Origin: Astrothelium macrocarpum
Lineage: Eukaryota > Ascomycota > Dothideomycetes > Trypetheliales > Trypetheliaceae
Length of the DNA: 64,000 nucleotides
Assembly (NCBI GenBank): GCA_021030915.1
Contig: JAGEMR010000010.1
Coordinates: 460,204 to 524,203 of the forward strand
Direction of reading: 5' to 3'
Shown: in pieces, positions 31,137 to 44,024 of the stretch
How the letters are laid out: each line of letters opens with the position of its first letter
Position numbering within the stretch: the first letter of the stretch is position 1
The notes under the pieces: model-generated
What the model was told of the DNA's origin: nothing
Databases searched by the model: none
The model's input: the letters and a program-made list of their open reading frames with translations, nothing else
Made by a program: the position numbers and the translations under genes

Positions 31137-34100
31137 CTACGAACGCGCCGTTAAGTTCCAAAGCAGAGTACCAACCATGCAATTCCATAACAAATGCCAT
31201 CCACAACTCCATGCTATTGCGTATAGATACTTTGGCGAAAACACGGTCCAGATAAAGAGATGCGTCCTCAACGCCGTGCATGCGATCTGGACAGCGAGAA
31301 GACTGATGGTTGTGAAAAGCGTTAGGAGCGCAAGGTGCGTAAAGAATGGGTCTGGCCCTCGAATTGCATCGAGCCGAGTACTGGTCATCTGAGACCCAGC
31401 GCCTGGCTGTGCGACACTGTTGCCGGTGCTTTCTGCCTTAGCGCTATCTCGCAACCATTTGCGCTCTTCTTGAACCCAATTTCTTTCGTCTTTCTTCTCC
31501 CCAGTCGTCTTCTTCGATCCGGGCCTATCAGTCATCATCTCAAGCCATATCCATGATTGCCAAGTCCACCATACGGGCCCTGCCCAATTCCCGAACAAGA
31601 GCAAGACTCCGACTATAGCGATTTCATATCCAGCAACGCCGTTGTACGCATTCGACAGGTCGATACTGGAAATCGCATTAGAGCCGCCAGGGGCGAAGAA
31701 TGAAGTATATCCGAAGAGGAGGGTTGTAAGCGTTGCTGTAATGACTTGAGCTTGCAATGTAAATGGATGTGTAGAAGCTGATTTTGCAGTAGGGGTTTCA
31801 TCAGAAGTTGCATCACCATTGACGAGCGCTTGGTGCTTGATCGAAGATGTGGGCATTGTATTAGGAAATACATTGCGAAATAATTGCCCGAGAAGATGCC
31901 GTTCAAGGTCAAAAATGAAGAACAACGGAATGTTCTGTGCGCGTGATTGGGTGATTAGGAAAAGCGTGAGAAGCGGCTGTAGCCTGTCTATAAGAGAGCC
32001 ACTACCTGCACAAGCTCGAGTCAGCGTCAACTATCGCGTCGTATCTGGAAGAAAACAAACCAGACATGAAATCAATCCTACTTGTCACGCTGAGATCTTC
32101 TTCAGTGCTTGTCCATTTCCTCCATATTACGACAATCATGGCAATCAACAAGCATCCAAACATGACCCTAGCTTGAGTCACCAAACTTAAACCACCAAGT
32201 GCACCGATTAGCAGTCTCGCTGCGTGGGCTACCCAATTCACTCCGTCTAATAGTTCTGGCGCTTCTGCAGCCGTGAAGTTTATCTTGAAAACCATACCAA
32301 CGATCGCCAAGAGAAAAGCATGGCCCAAGCCACCTGGAGCACCCAGAAGCTCAGCTGTGCGCTGTGAACCGGGAAGCACAGAAGACGAGGGTGAGGAACG
32401 ATCATGTTTGCTTGAGTCACTAGCGGTTCTATAGGAGAATAGGAAGGCGGCGTAGAAATACGTGGATGCGATAAGCGTCCAAAGCATGTAAGGATGAGCA
32501 GGAAGGAATGACGAGGATATAGAAGGGGCACCAGCATGCTTGATTCCAGTGGTGGTCCAGTGAGTTGAGATACGATGGAGTAGCAGCAATAGTATTGTTG
32601 TCATCCCGGGAGAGGCAAGGAAGCCGCTTGACGTTCTCGTGCTTTTGGAGACGGTTTCACCCTGCGCTCTACATTGGGAAGATGCGTTAGCTCATGGAGA
32701 TCGGCAAGCGCACGATTTGTGAACGACTCGCTCATATCCAAAATTGGTGACTTACGCGGTAAAATAGAGAAAAACAATCCATCCACTGGTTGCCCAATAC
32801 CAAAAGTGCTGCTCTTCTTCTACATAACTGCTTGCAAACATCATTATGCTATACGCCAGCGTCACTAATGCGAGCAAGCATCCAACGACCGCAGGTGAAT
32901 AGCTAAGGGGTATACAAAAGAGCGCAATAATAGCAGCAAGAGCAGAGATAGAAATACCGAAGGCGAGTAGGGTGACATTGTAATTGCTTGCCGTGCTACT
33001 CAATATCTCTTGGGCAGATTTGAGGAACTGTTACTGAAGTCAGCACCGACACAGGCCATCAGAGTCAGATTAGATATTTAGTATGTTTATAGAAGTCCGA
33101 TTGAACTCACATCTGTAATCAAAGGTTTTAGATGCTCCTTTCTCAGTTGGGCCCCTTGTGCCTTTGCGCGAACAAGTCCATCAATTTTTCTCCACTTAAA
33201 CGCCAGCTCACCCCCGCTGGAACTTGGTTTGCTGGTAGTCTGCACATGTTCGCCGTTGTAGTCTTCGTTGGGGAAGGTTGCTTGAACGATGTTTAGAATT
33301 TGTCTAGCATTTTGTAGAAGAAGCTGAAGTTGGGCCTCTATTTGCGATCTTAGCCACGTTCTCATAGCTGATATCTTTTGCCTTGAAAGATAGAGGATGA
33401 AACTCACCATCGTCCCAAAACCCCAAGAGACCGTCCACAAAGATGCCAAGATTATTCCTAGGAACCGGTGTTCCCAGCAAGCCAGCCAAGGTCGGCACCA
33501 CATCACTCTGTTCTACAGTCTCGTAATAGCCACAACACTCCCCCTTGACATTCTTTGTCGGGCTCTCATTTTCCCCATCAGCAATCATCTCGAACAACGG
33601 TGATATGAACGTCAGTGCAGGACTTGTCTCCCCTTCACTCGAGCCGCCATGGTTCCCACCATCATTCATGCCATGGTCTCCACACAAAACAATTAGCGTT
33701 CGATGCAGATGCGGTAGATCCGGGTGCGTCATAGCCGTATATATAGACTCCACAATCTCGTCCATTTCCCGTTGTTTTGGTAGCATGTTCGGACTTTGTG
33801 GCCCAGCTTTGTGGCCAATGTGATCTAGACCAAGATAATGCATTATCAAGGCGTTCCAGTCTTCATGTTGCAGCTCAGCAGCAATGTGGCGAGTCACATT
33901 ATTATCGACTTCGGTAAAATCCTGAACAACGTAATATGCATTTCAGCTTATGTAAATCTATGTATGATAACGAATGTCCTGAACGGAAAGAATGCAAAGA
34001 GGGAAAGCTCCAAGATGGAGTATTAAAACTGACCGACACGAAGAAGCTACTGGTCCCATCTGAACGCTTGAAGAAACCGGGGAAAAGTTTCAGCCACGTA

Positions 34101-34821
34101 TCATCGCCCAAGAAAACAAGGTTGTCCTCCTGAGGTTGTTTTTCGAGGGTTGATACTGCTTCACCTACTGTCTCCTCTTCCGCTGAGCGACCTCTTGTCC
34201 GGAGCTGTGCAAGCCATGTGTCCTGCCCTGCCAGTGTGGATGTGGTGTCGCTTTCTGCGAAATTCAGAATGACATCGAGGAAGGAAGGAATGGAACCAGT
34301 CGTCAAAGCTTTGACACGGGGCATAGTGATGGTAGGAGATGTTGCATGGGCGGTGTATGGTAAAGCATGTCCTCGTCTGATCAAACTGGAAATATGGTCA
34401 GCATGACGTCAAAGCGAAGAATGAGGAGGGTGGTCTGGAAAAAGGGTTGGGAGTTGCAGAAGCCGGAGGGAGGGAAGACGGGGTTGGGTTTGGCTGAACA
34501 TGGCACATTCAAATGCATACCTTTGAGTGAATTGAAAGCCCGACGTATTAGAGTACACAAAGTCACTATCATATGTTAGTCAAGCATTCTCAGATCAAGC
34601 CGTGTGATCACATCATTCACTCACCTCCTCAACGAATCCACCACCATGAACACGACCTTGTCAAAAGGCGCACCCAATGGTCCGCTGTATCCAGGCACAT
34701 CTTCATATGGGGCAATTCCAGGCAGAAAAGGCTTATATGGAAAAAAACCAATAGCAAAAACAAGTACAGCAAGTGGGATGAGGAGATTGGCGAGAACTAA
34801 GAGAGCAGTTTGGACACGCAT
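31137..34821 (-). CDS. LAS21: GPI ethanolamine phosphate transferase 2
   Basis: Eight exons (34821-34625, 34565-34521, 34385-34034, 33921-33408, 33337-33111, 33027-32756, 32668-32061, 32005-31137) encode 1027 residues, and every junction restores the frame. An N-terminal membrane anchor (ALLVLANLLIPLAVLVFAIGFF) precedes the luminal alkaline-phosphatase-like domain: FMVVDSLRSDFVYSN, SPTITMPRVKALTTG with the catalytic Thr region, MHYLGLDHIGHKAG and LCGDHGMNDGGNHGG with metal ligands. Ten or more C-terminal membrane helices follow. The enzyme (Las21/Gpi7, human PIGG) adds ethanolamine phosphate to the second mannose of the GPI anchor in the ER. In-frame ATGs at 34860 and 34926 would lengthen the N-terminus; 34821 fits family starts best. 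The third exon junction gives FTQSLIRRGHALPYTAHA. Confidence 0.95.
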
Positions 34822-35943
34822 CGCTATATTCGCAGCCCTTGACAACGCTCGGTCGAGCATGCAGCAAGTCGAAGCGGCATCACAGAAGCCATAGCATGAC
34901 CTTCGAGATACTGGCAAAGAGCTCACAGCGTTCGATAGTGGTCGGAGAGCTATAGATGGAGTTATTTGAGAGGTTTGACGTCGGCGATCTCGAGGCCGAC
35001 CGAGTCAATCCATCCTCTCCTTTTCATTCAGCCCCCAGACAAATGTTGATCTCATCTTGGCATGAACGAATTCTGATTCATATGTTGTACTAGCTAAGTG
35101 AATGTGACATGATTGCCGGGAATTTCATCATCCGGCTAGAGTAAAAGCAACAATTTTTTTCTCATCATTTTCTCATTTCCTTTACAACATCCCGCAGATC
35201 GATCGTATTAGCAAGTTCAGCATGTTCGAGCAAATGGAGCAACACATCCGCAAATTACCACCAGATAACAAAGGAAAAGCATGTGAGCGACAGTCGATGA
35301 CTCTTCAATCTTCTGACAGAGTGACGTCCTTGTCATCCACCTTCTAAGATGGCAGCCTTGACTCCATTACGATCCAGACCGACGCAGTACGCCGTCAAGA
35401 CAGAAGTTTAGCGCCAACGCACCTTGATGTACAATTTCAACTCCATCCAGTACCCACCTTTTTGATGAAATTTTTTTTGTAAATTTTTTTCTTTTCCAGA
35501 CCCATGTCAGCTGTATGCAACCATGACCTCGGGGGATCCTAACGTCTTCAACACTTCCGTTGCGCTCCTCTCCAACCACCGCGCCATCCGCAGAAGTGTG
35601 AATACGAAAAGAGTCTCCGCCAAAGGACTGATCTAGTCCATGATAATCGAACCAAACCCCATCAAATGAGCGGCAGGAGTAATGGTGAGCGAGATTAAGC
35701 GTCAATCTCGAAATAGATGTTGGTACAAGCAATGAAATCATCAGGGGAATTGATATAGATATGGTGTGTGATGGAAAGGAAAAGATGTAACACATCACGC
35801 AGAAACAGAACTTTTCGCAACTGACATTATCAGTGCATGCACAGGGTGTAAAACAGACCAGAGAAAACAGAAGAGTGGGGACACTATCGTGCAGATCATC
35901 GTCATGTGCCAGTCATCATCAAGAGAAGGGTCAAGTAGATCAA
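34822..35943. other. LAS21 promoter and MEI2 3' flank, with one candidate small gene
   Basis: About 1.1 kb between two minus-strand genes. The only possible coding signal is the two-exon frame at 35222-35636 (listed separately). A 143-codon frame on the minus strand (35367-35798) covers the same DNA. Confidence 0.35.
35222..35636 (+). CDS. Candidate 65-residue spliced small protein (speculative)
   Basis: ATG 35222 opens a 61-nt exon (MFEQMEQHIRKLPPDN). A GTGAGC donor at 35283 and a TTTCTTTTCCAG acceptor ending at 35499 would remove 217 nt and continue as CQLYATMTSGDPNVFNTSV to a stop at 35634-35636. The exon 2 sequence looks protein-like and the acceptor is strong, but the opposite strand is also open here. 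No family recognised. Confidence 0.25.
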
Positions 35944-38476
35944 TCAGTATTGGAACATGTTGCGCGCAGCAAGAGCTGGGTGGGGGTACCCGAAAGGCAC
36001 GAGGGCCTGGAGATTGTTGGAACGATCGTATGACTCTTCAAGTTGAGCACGTGGAGTGCCACGATCGAACTGGGAACGGCGGTGACGCTGCTCGTTCCTG
36101 GTCTGCTGTCCGGCACGAGGAGGGAAGAGACCTGCAGGGCCCAAGTCAGTGAATGATGCAAGCACGACCAACGACAATCCGGACTTACCAATATGCTGTG
36201 CATTGTCAATGCTACGCTTCACCTTGGACCAATTGTCAGGTGGAGGGAATGGCGCCTCCTGGCCGCAGCGCTGAGGGTCAGACTCAGTGTAGTACAGCTG
36301 AAATATGTTAATGACTTCGAAAGAGGCTACATCTAGGACGAGCTAACTTACCTTTGGACGATAACCATCGAACTCCTTCATGACCGAGCTATTACGGAAC
36401 TTCTGGATCAGGCAGTCCTTGCCTTGGATCGTGGCATATGAGACTTCGGCGACCTTCTTGGAATGGAACTCCGCCCAGGTGGTGTTATTGATATCAAGCA
36501 TGAAGTTGATGATGGACTCGGAGTTTTCGAAATTGATGAAAGCATAGCCAACATTGCAGTCATTCTGAAAGTCAATGCGCAAGTAAACAAAGTCATACTT
36601 GCCAAAGCTGGAGCGATCAACAAATTTCTTTAGGTCTGGGAGATGCATCTTGTTCGGGATGTTACGAAGCATGACCTGTGCAACTACTGTCAGATCGTAC
36701 ATGGAATCAGTACTGGAATCATCTTACCGTCGTGCGCACGTCAGTACCGTTGGCGATCTTCTCGATGCTCACGATATTGTGCTGTCCGCTGCTACCCTCA
36801 TGATGGGCTCCGCGAAGTCCGAAGTTGGGAGTAGATCCTGCGCGATGCGTAGATGGAGGCCACGACCCGCTGCTTGGAGTGAACATTTGGGAAGGCTCTC
36901 CGATGATCCCAGGAAAACCAATGTTGCGTGGAGTGTATGGCTGTTGTCCATTAATATTCATCATGCCATAATGCTGAAGATATGCAAAGTGAGCCGGCGT
37001 TGCAGGAGTGGTAGGAACACCACGAGGAATTCGAGTGCGGCCTGTAGGTGAAAAGTACCAGCCGTACGGTCCCTGATCCTCTGGAGGTGTGGGAGTGATG
37101 CGTTGTGGCGTTGCCAAAGCCAGAGCAGGAGCCCAGGTCAATTTGTTCAGATCACAGTTGCCCATCATGTCGGCAATACCAGAATCACCAGTGTCTACAC
37201 GGGTCATGGCTTCTGAGACTGGTTTCTTTGCACAGCTTGGCACGTAACGCTGAGCTGTAACCAGGTAATCCTGAAGAAGACAGATTCAGTACAACATCTA
37301 ACATCAATCTCAACGGCACTGACCTTGTGTGTGATGCCTTTACCATAGGCGTCGAGGAACTGTTTTGCCTCGGATAGTTTGAAGTATTCCACGCGAAAAT
37401 TCTTGCAATTACCATCGGCACTCATCTCTGCGAAAGTACGAACCTCACCATATACGCCAGCAAGATCCTTGCATGCTTGACGGAGAGTATTAGAGGACCA
37501 TCCAGGGTTGCGAGATGCATTAGCTCGAGCAGAAAGGTGGATCTGGCCAGCAAAGAGGTTGAGAGAGACCTCATTTAGAACCTTGGGACAATGATTATTG
37601 AAATCCAGAGGGTTGATGTACCGGACGGTCATCCCCATACCCACAGAAACAGCCTTCGCATGAGCTTGCTCCGCAGCACGCAAATCATCAAAGACCAAGA
37701 AGAGTTCGGATGGCTGGTTGATTTTCGAAACACGATCGACGATCTCAGAGTAAACACCGGCCTGATCAGGCATTAGCGGACCACGTTCCTACAGCCATGC
37801 TCTGGAGCAACTTTACCTTGGAGAGTAGCATATCTGCGACAGTGATAGTGGCGTAGTTGATGTTACCAATGAGGACATAACGGCGGACCTCCCCGTCAGT
37901 GCTGAACGGCGGTCCATCATGGTGTGGGGAAGCAAGTCCCTTTGGAGAAAAGTCATTGTAGTAGTCAAAGAAAACATTCTTTGAAGGAGTCTTTGGGACT
38001 GGCTGTCCATGTTCAGCCTTTGGCAGTGGAGTAGAAGAAACAATGTCTGGAACAGAATCACGGATGAGCAATTGGTTGGGATGAAAATCCTTGGCAGTTG
38101 CAGAAAGCTTCCTGAGGTCATTAGCGTTCTCCAAGCCAGAAGTCGACTCTTCGAACTGGGCGCAGAGATTGACTCCATCTACAAAGGGATCAAAGAGGGA
38201 GTTGATGCCCTTCATAGCAAAGTTAGGCCCGGCAATGCCAGGAGTGAGGCTACGCGCAACTGTGGTCTGAGCAGGTTGAATGGGAGTAGCACGAGCGCTC
38301 AAAGCATAAGCCAAGGACTTGATGCCAGTGCTGACAGCCTTTGATGGAGCGCCTGGTTTGGCGGCTTTGCCATCGCGAATGTCCTCTGGGGTATATGTGG
38401 TGATGTTAGTCTCAGGAGAGACCCCCTTGAGGGACACGCCCTCAGAGGAGCGAGGGCTTTCTCCAGGGCGAGCCAT
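35944..38476 (-). CDS. mei2: Mei2-like RNA-binding protein
   Basis: Six exons (38476-37817, 37761-37324, 37270-36728, 36675-36352, 36297-36189, 36131-35944) encode 753 residues. Two degenerate RRMs lie in the middle (VRRYVLIGNINYATITVADML, with SELFLVFDDLRAAEQAHAKA in the first, and KNFRVEYFKLSEAKQFLDAYG in the second). The C-terminal RRM_2, diagnostic of Mei2, reads VMLRNIPNKMHLPDLKKFVD, then KYDFVYLRIDFQNDCNVGYA and FINFENSE. In fission yeast Mei2 with meiRNA commits cells to meiosis; in filamentous fungi the role is less defined. All introns are 52-57 nt. The protein ends GYPHPALAARNMFQY. The name refers to the family, not to proven function. Confidence 0.93.
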
Positions 38477-39684
38477 GACGACTACTAAAACGTTAGTGGT
38501 GGCTCACTCTTCGCAGCTTTCTTGTACTGAAGGTTGCGCGAGCATGACCGTTTGCCAATTGGTTCGAACGGCCAATTTGCAAGCACAAAGGACCTCTGCC
38601 ACTATCATGGCATGGAGTGCAAGATGAAGAAGAATCAGAGATTGGACTAACATTGAAGCGAAAGTACAACTGCGACTTCTCTACAGCGGTGAAAGGCCTA
38701 GAAACAGGGCTCAATCCCAAATTTGAAAACGAAAAGCTGTCTAGCAAATTCAATGGTAGAGATGAGAATGAAGCTGCCGGTATCAGCAAAGAGCGTTGAA
38801 ATAGGACAGTGGCAATGCTCAAGTGATGCGAAGGGGAGCAAGGATTCGAAAGAGGTAGCTCGGAAGAAAAGAGAAAGGTCGAGCACAGCAATGTGTGATC
38901 AGATCTGTGATCGCTGCACCGAAGGATCGGAAATGAAGAGGCTGGGCTCAAAGGCGGTCAACCAAATGGGGAGTTGCTGCCTAGGCTCGTCCTTGAAATG
39001 GCCAGGATGGCATCAACGGTCAAAGGTAATTGATGAGAATCTTCAGAGATCACAATAATTACCGCATCCGAATTCGGCCCAACCATTGCCAGTCGCTAGC
39101 CAATGTCAAATCGCTTGAAATGTAGTGTCCACGCAGTTCCTTCTCATGATAACATTTTCGACGCCTTTATTCCAATCTCAAATGCGTCCATTGAAGGGCG
39201 ATGGTAGCAAACCCAAATGTAATTATTACCATTTTAGGAAATCGCAGGTGAGCGGCAGAAAAGAGCGGTACCCTGATCGGCACTAGGGCTTGCATTCACC
39301 GCCTTTATCCTTGGGGTGCGAGAGACGCTACCAACGTTTTCCGCAGAGCCGCCATGTCTGACAGTTGACGTGCCTGCTCCGTTCCCGTTCGGTGACTGAA
39401 GATCCACACGGAGGCAACTTCCTGAAACGCTAAAGGCAATGTCTGCATCCACATTCGCCTTTGTTTGCCATTGAAAATAATCGTCTTGCTATCAACTGTG
39501 TATTGCGTCGGCGTTTCCTCTCTTTGTCTTATCTTACTTGGATGCGATCTTCAAGAAACCGCTATCTTCCGCAAACACTGGATGACCAGTCGAAAAGGCC
39601 ATCCGATTTGGCTGTACTCAACATATCCATTCCGGAAGAGTAATAAAAGTCACCGCAAAGGTAGCCCCCTGGAGTGAAGACGTC
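38477..39684. promoter_or_regulatory. Divergent promoter region, mei2-like / SEC15
   Basis: About 1.2 kb between start codons pointing away from each other. Frames at 38493-38951 (minus) and 38723-39058 (plus) overlap each other and have no features. Long 5' leaders are likely. No gene seen. Confidence 0.4.
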
Positions 39685-42261
39685 ATGCCTGCTCTGCCAG
39701 CTCTTGTTGAGCCTCGCGATGATTTGACGGCCGCAGTCCAGCAGGTAGGGGGCATGGAGCTATATGCAAATTGCCAGTCGTCACTAAGCCTCTTTCAGAT
39801 TATGCTGTCGTCCTCAGACAATGACTATATAGACCAATTGATTCCTGTGATGAGAGATGCTCGTCAGTATGACCGAGCATCTCAGCTCATCCAGGCGTTA
39901 AACCAAGTCTCCAGTGATCGCGAATCCGATATTGAGCAGATTTGTAACACCAATTCCCAAGACTTCATTTCGTCCGTAGACCAGCTCCAACATGTCCGAG
40001 AGGGAACCCTTTCCCTCACCTCCGAGGTACTTCGATTGGCTCAAGCCATCCAAAACAGTACCGAGAAGCTTCTTGAGCAGAAGAGAGCACTTGTTGAATC
40101 GCGTAGTGTTCGACAGAATATCGACGAGACCTCTCAAGCCTTGGAGGATTGTCTCGAGGTTCTCAAATTGGCCAATCAGGTCCACGATTTACTGGGCCAG
40201 AAGAACCATTATGCTGCATTGCGTGCCTTGGATGAATTGCAAAATGTTCACTTGCGAGAGGTCACCCGATACAAAATTGCTGAGATGATTGAGAAGAGTG
40301 TTCCTGCTACTCAAAGACTTATTGCTGAAGCCGTCATGACGGATCTCAATACCTGGCTTTTCCGAATCAGAGAAACCTCACAATTCCTTGGTGAAGTTGC
40401 ATTCTACCACACGGAAATGCGACGACAGCGTCAAAAAGAGCGCCTAGAACATGATGAGTACTTGGGAAGCTTCAAGCTCAACTCGGCCATCGAGCGCGTG
40501 GCGGACGAGACAGAAGAATTCGATGTTCTTAATAATGACGAAGTTCAAGTCGACTTCACGCCGCTCTTTGAATGCATGCATATCCATGATGCGCTTGGCC
40601 AAAGCGAACGATTCCGTGCTGAATATGCGAATACCCGTCGCAAACAAAAAGATCTCCTCTTGCCAACTACCCTCGATTTAACAGACGAAGAAAACTCCGA
40701 CTTGAGCAACCTGCTGGAAGGCATCGCAGGCTTTGCTATTGTTGAGAGAGCTACTATGAAGAAGACGGAAAACTTGCGAGCTGCTGTCGATGTGGACGAA
40801 CTTTGGGACTCCATGTGCCAAAGCGCCATCAATCTGATCTCGGCCGCCCTTCCAACTGTTGACAACGATGGAAAGCTGCTAAAGATCAAATCCATTATCG
40901 CTTTGTTCATTCAGACGATGGATTCCTGGAGCTACTCCGTGACAAGTCTTGATGCCCTCCTGCTGACTCTCTTTGGAAAATATGCTGAGCTTCTCAAGCA
41001 GCGCTTCAGTGAAGATTTTTCCGAGATTGTATCTACAGACGATTACATGCCCATGCCCATCTCTAATGTCGAGGACTACGAGAAGGTGGTCAACGTGTCC
41101 TGGTATAATCCTGAGAAGAGACCAGAGCAGATCAAATTCCCGACTGTCTTTCCATTCTCCCAGATGTATCCCTTGTGTTGCATCGATATTCGTAGCCTTC
41201 TGAATCAAATATACCTCTTTTCGGACGACCACTTTCAGAACTCAAATGTCATTGACGACACCTTGAAGAACTCGCTGGACGAACTTCTGTGCATGAAGGT
41301 CTGCCAAAGTCTGGTTGACCGCCTAAGCAGCCAATACCCAGGGCAGATTGTGCAGATCTTGACAAACTTGGGGCATTTTGAGACTGCATGTAAGGAGCTT
41401 CAAGAGTTACTCGTGGAAGCTCGCACGTCAGGGGCCGCATCAGGTCCGATCACACTTAAAGCGACCGATGAGTTTGCAGCAGGACGGAAGACGGCAGAGA
41501 AACGTATCTTTGAACTTGTAAACTCGAAGATCGATGATCTGGTGGAAACAGCAGAATATGATTGGTACGTGAATCTACATGCTCCACTGAGCATTGAGAC
41601 AAGCCATAATGCGATATCTTTGTTCACTACGCTTGTTGACTTTTCACCCTAGGACCAACCCATCTAACCTACCTAATCCTCAGCCCTCATTGTACATGCA
41701 AGAACTAACACGCTATCTATCTAACATCATGTCATCTGTTCTCCTCGGTCTCCCCACCGAGATCAAAGAACTCATCTACTTCGATGCCCTATCCCATGCC
41801 GCCACCTCTGTTCTCTCGCTTCCCCTCGACCCAGGCGTAACGAAGATCACGCCCGCTGCCGTTCGCCTTCTTGACGTAGATGTGAAGCATCTTAGTCAGT
41901 TTGTAGACTCCCTAGGCAATGCGATCCTACATGAAAACTTGGACGAGCTACGTCAGACGGTGGAGCTGATGGGGACAGAAAACAGGGAGGAATTCTTTGA
42001 TGTGGGCTTACGGAATCGTAGGTATGGAAGAGTAGACAAAGTTCATGGAGCAGTTTTACTCGAAAAGTCAGTCATTCCCATTATTCCTACTCAACTTTTT
42101 TATGTCTGGATAGAATGCATGGTTGATGTTGTTGTGTGACGTAATGCTAACAACCTCACTGTAGAGTCACTCAAGGTGCAGAAATCGCTGTGCATGAAAA
42201 TTCACCAGTCAAGCCATCTACTCAATTTTCGACATTCAAGGACCGCTTTGGGATTCGCTAG
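39685..42261 (+). CDS. SEC15: Exocyst complex subunit SEC15
   Basis: Four exons (39685-39744, 39799-41564, 41653-42066, 42165-42261) encode 778 residues. The first exon gives PALVEPRDDLTAAVQQ and joins IMLSSSDNDYIDQLIPVMRD after removal of a 54-nt intron that has no stop and keeps frame. The N-terminal coiled-coil (DQLQHVREGTLSLTSEVLRL) and the body with LNTWLFRIRETSQFLGEVAF match Sec15. The last two introns (88 and 98 nt) are needed to reach LYMQELTRYLSNIMSSVLLG and the end STFKDRFGIR. Sec15 is the exocyst subunit that binds the Rab GTPase on secretory vesicles and tethers them at growth sites such as hyphal tips. Confidence 0.94.
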
Positions 42262-43019
42262 ATCCCGTGATTACGGAGATGTCCCGGAGATGTATGGTGC
42301 AGGGCAAAATGGGTGGCAAATTCTCACTTCAGAGAAATGCAGGCACCGGCAGAATCGAAATCGATGTGACTGGTGGTGACTGAGCGATCCCGACAGATTG
42401 GAAACTCGATATTGCCGTAATGGCCTGATGAAAATTGACAGGGGTCTTCGGACTTGATAAAAGAAATCCAGGAATTGGCTAAAATGCCCATGGGGATTAC
42501 CCCAACAGATCGTGCTGTTGGTTCTGTGGAAAGCCGCATCCTCTGTCACAATAGATCAAAGATACGTACGTAGATTTCAGTGTCCAATTGAGAGTACGAA
42601 TAGTGATTAGAGCAGGAGGAATGAATATTATGGCTATCTGGGGCTCGTATGATCATAAATCTGAATGTGATGCAACACTTTGTACTCGAGGGCCTGAACC
42701 GATGAAGACTGAGATGAAAAGAGCATTTAGGTCATATTGTACTCAATGCCGTTCAGTACAAACAGCACTGCTATAGATCTTTAAGGAATAACTACTTAAA
42801 TCAAGGTAAGTTAAATTCGAGGAGATGTACGCTTAGCTGTTCTGAAAGGAAACCAAAGCATGCCCAAAAACTCCCGCTCCAAAACAGCGATACAACCCAA
42901 AGGAGTAGATAGTCGCTCATTTCAATCCCTATGCTCCTGAAGAATTATTGATCCCTACCAGTTCAGTAGTCTTGCCCGTGCAATAGGACGATAGATATTC
43001 AATGCAAACACCTCTACCT
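42262..43019. other. Convergent 3' intergenic region
   Basis: Lies between SEC15 and the UPF0357 gene. Frames at 42271-42549 and 42588-42776 lack features. No gene seen. Confidence 0.35.
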
Positions 43020-43604
43020 TTACGAGAAGAACACGGCTTTCGGATCTCTCGGTCTACCATCTTCACCCACATTCTCTCTCCGTAATCGCTCTCGCACCCA
43101 AATTGTCCTCGCTTCATCAAACCCACACTTTCGTTTCGCCATGATCCGCTTCACGGCCTCTTTACCCTCATCATCCAAACCCTGTCGTCTATCGCCATCC
43201 TCGAGATTTGCAGAGAGGTCAAATGTGGCGGAGCTGAGTCCCGCATCGAAATCTTCAGAAAACGAGCCGGGAAGACGGGAGTAGGTGGGGCGATTATTGG
43301 AGGGCAAGCGACGAGCAATGAAGGCGGGCAAAGGACCCTCGACGGTGAGGTAGGGAATGGCGGGAGCATAAGGCGTCCAATAGGAGCGGGTGAAGTAGAG
43401 AACTGAAGAAAAGGAGTCAGCAGGCGGAGTTTCAGAGGAGGGGGTTTGGAGATGACGAGGCATCTTTCGTAGTTGTGAAATGTTGGTGGGAGAAAGAGGA
43501 TGGCAGGGAACCGGAGTGAAGACAGAGATACCAGTCCCTGCCTCTGACTTACCAGTGACAACGACCAGACAGACGAAAGAGAATCCGTAGAGAATATATC
43601 CCAT
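43020..43604 (-). CDS. UPF0357 (DUF2015) family protein
   Basis: Two exons (43604-43553, 43402-43020) around a 150-nt intron encode 144 residues. The start MGYILYGFSFVCLVVVTVLYF is a signal anchor or membrane helix, completed only by splicing. The soluble part has RSYWTPYAPAIPYLTVE, GSFSEDFDAGLSSATFDL and the signature GDRRQGLDDEGKEAVKRIM, ending GEDGRPRDPKAVFFS. This matches the fungal UPF0357/DUF2015 family, including yeast YCL012C; function is unknown. A longer unspliced frame starting at 43727 inserts an unrelated Ser/Pro-rich segment that is really the intron. Confidence 0.85.
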   Translation of the reverse strand: MGYILYGFSFVCLVVVTGKSEAGTGISVFTPVPCHPLSPTNISQLRKMPRHLQTPSSETPPADSFSSVLYFTRSYWTPYAPAIPYLTVEGPLPAFIARRLPSNNRPTYSRLPGSFSEDFDAGLSSATFDLSANLEDGDRRQGLDDEGKEAVKRIMAKRKCGFDEARTIWVRERLRRENVGEDGRPRDPKAVFFS

Positions 43605-44024
43605 CTTGTGATGCAGGTAGGAGTGTCCTGCAAAGGTGAACAGAGATAAAGACTGGAGAATTTGAATAAGAGGGACAAAGGTTGGGTTGATTCCTTTGTC
43701 AAATGTCGAAAGAAACAAGGAAGTCAAAAGACTATTGTAAGGAATTCATCGGAGGCACCAGGGCCTTTGATGGCTGGGTTTCAGTAGACAACGGGCATAA
43801 GCTCTCGAGATGATCAAGCTGTGGAGGCGATGTAATGTCCCGTCTCAATGACGCGGCATGGTAAGCTTAGCCGACCGACGCGCCACGTCAAGTGCGGAAG
43901 GTTTTCCCGAGCATCGGCACACGAAACAGCAAGCTCCGTGAATATTGACATGCCTACTGCCAGATATTGACTCCCTTGCCTTGCCTCAGTTGATCTCACA
44001 AATAGAAGAGTCAGATTGAGCGAG
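43605..44024. promoter_or_regulatory. Divergent promoter region, UPF0357 gene / ribosomal L28e gene
   Basis: About 420 bp between start codons pointing away from each other. No specific site assigned. Confidence 0.4.

Noticed and set aside
43151..43702. 183-codon minus-strand frame
   Set aside because: Shifted register over the UPF0357 gene, Pro/Ser-rich and without the family motifs.
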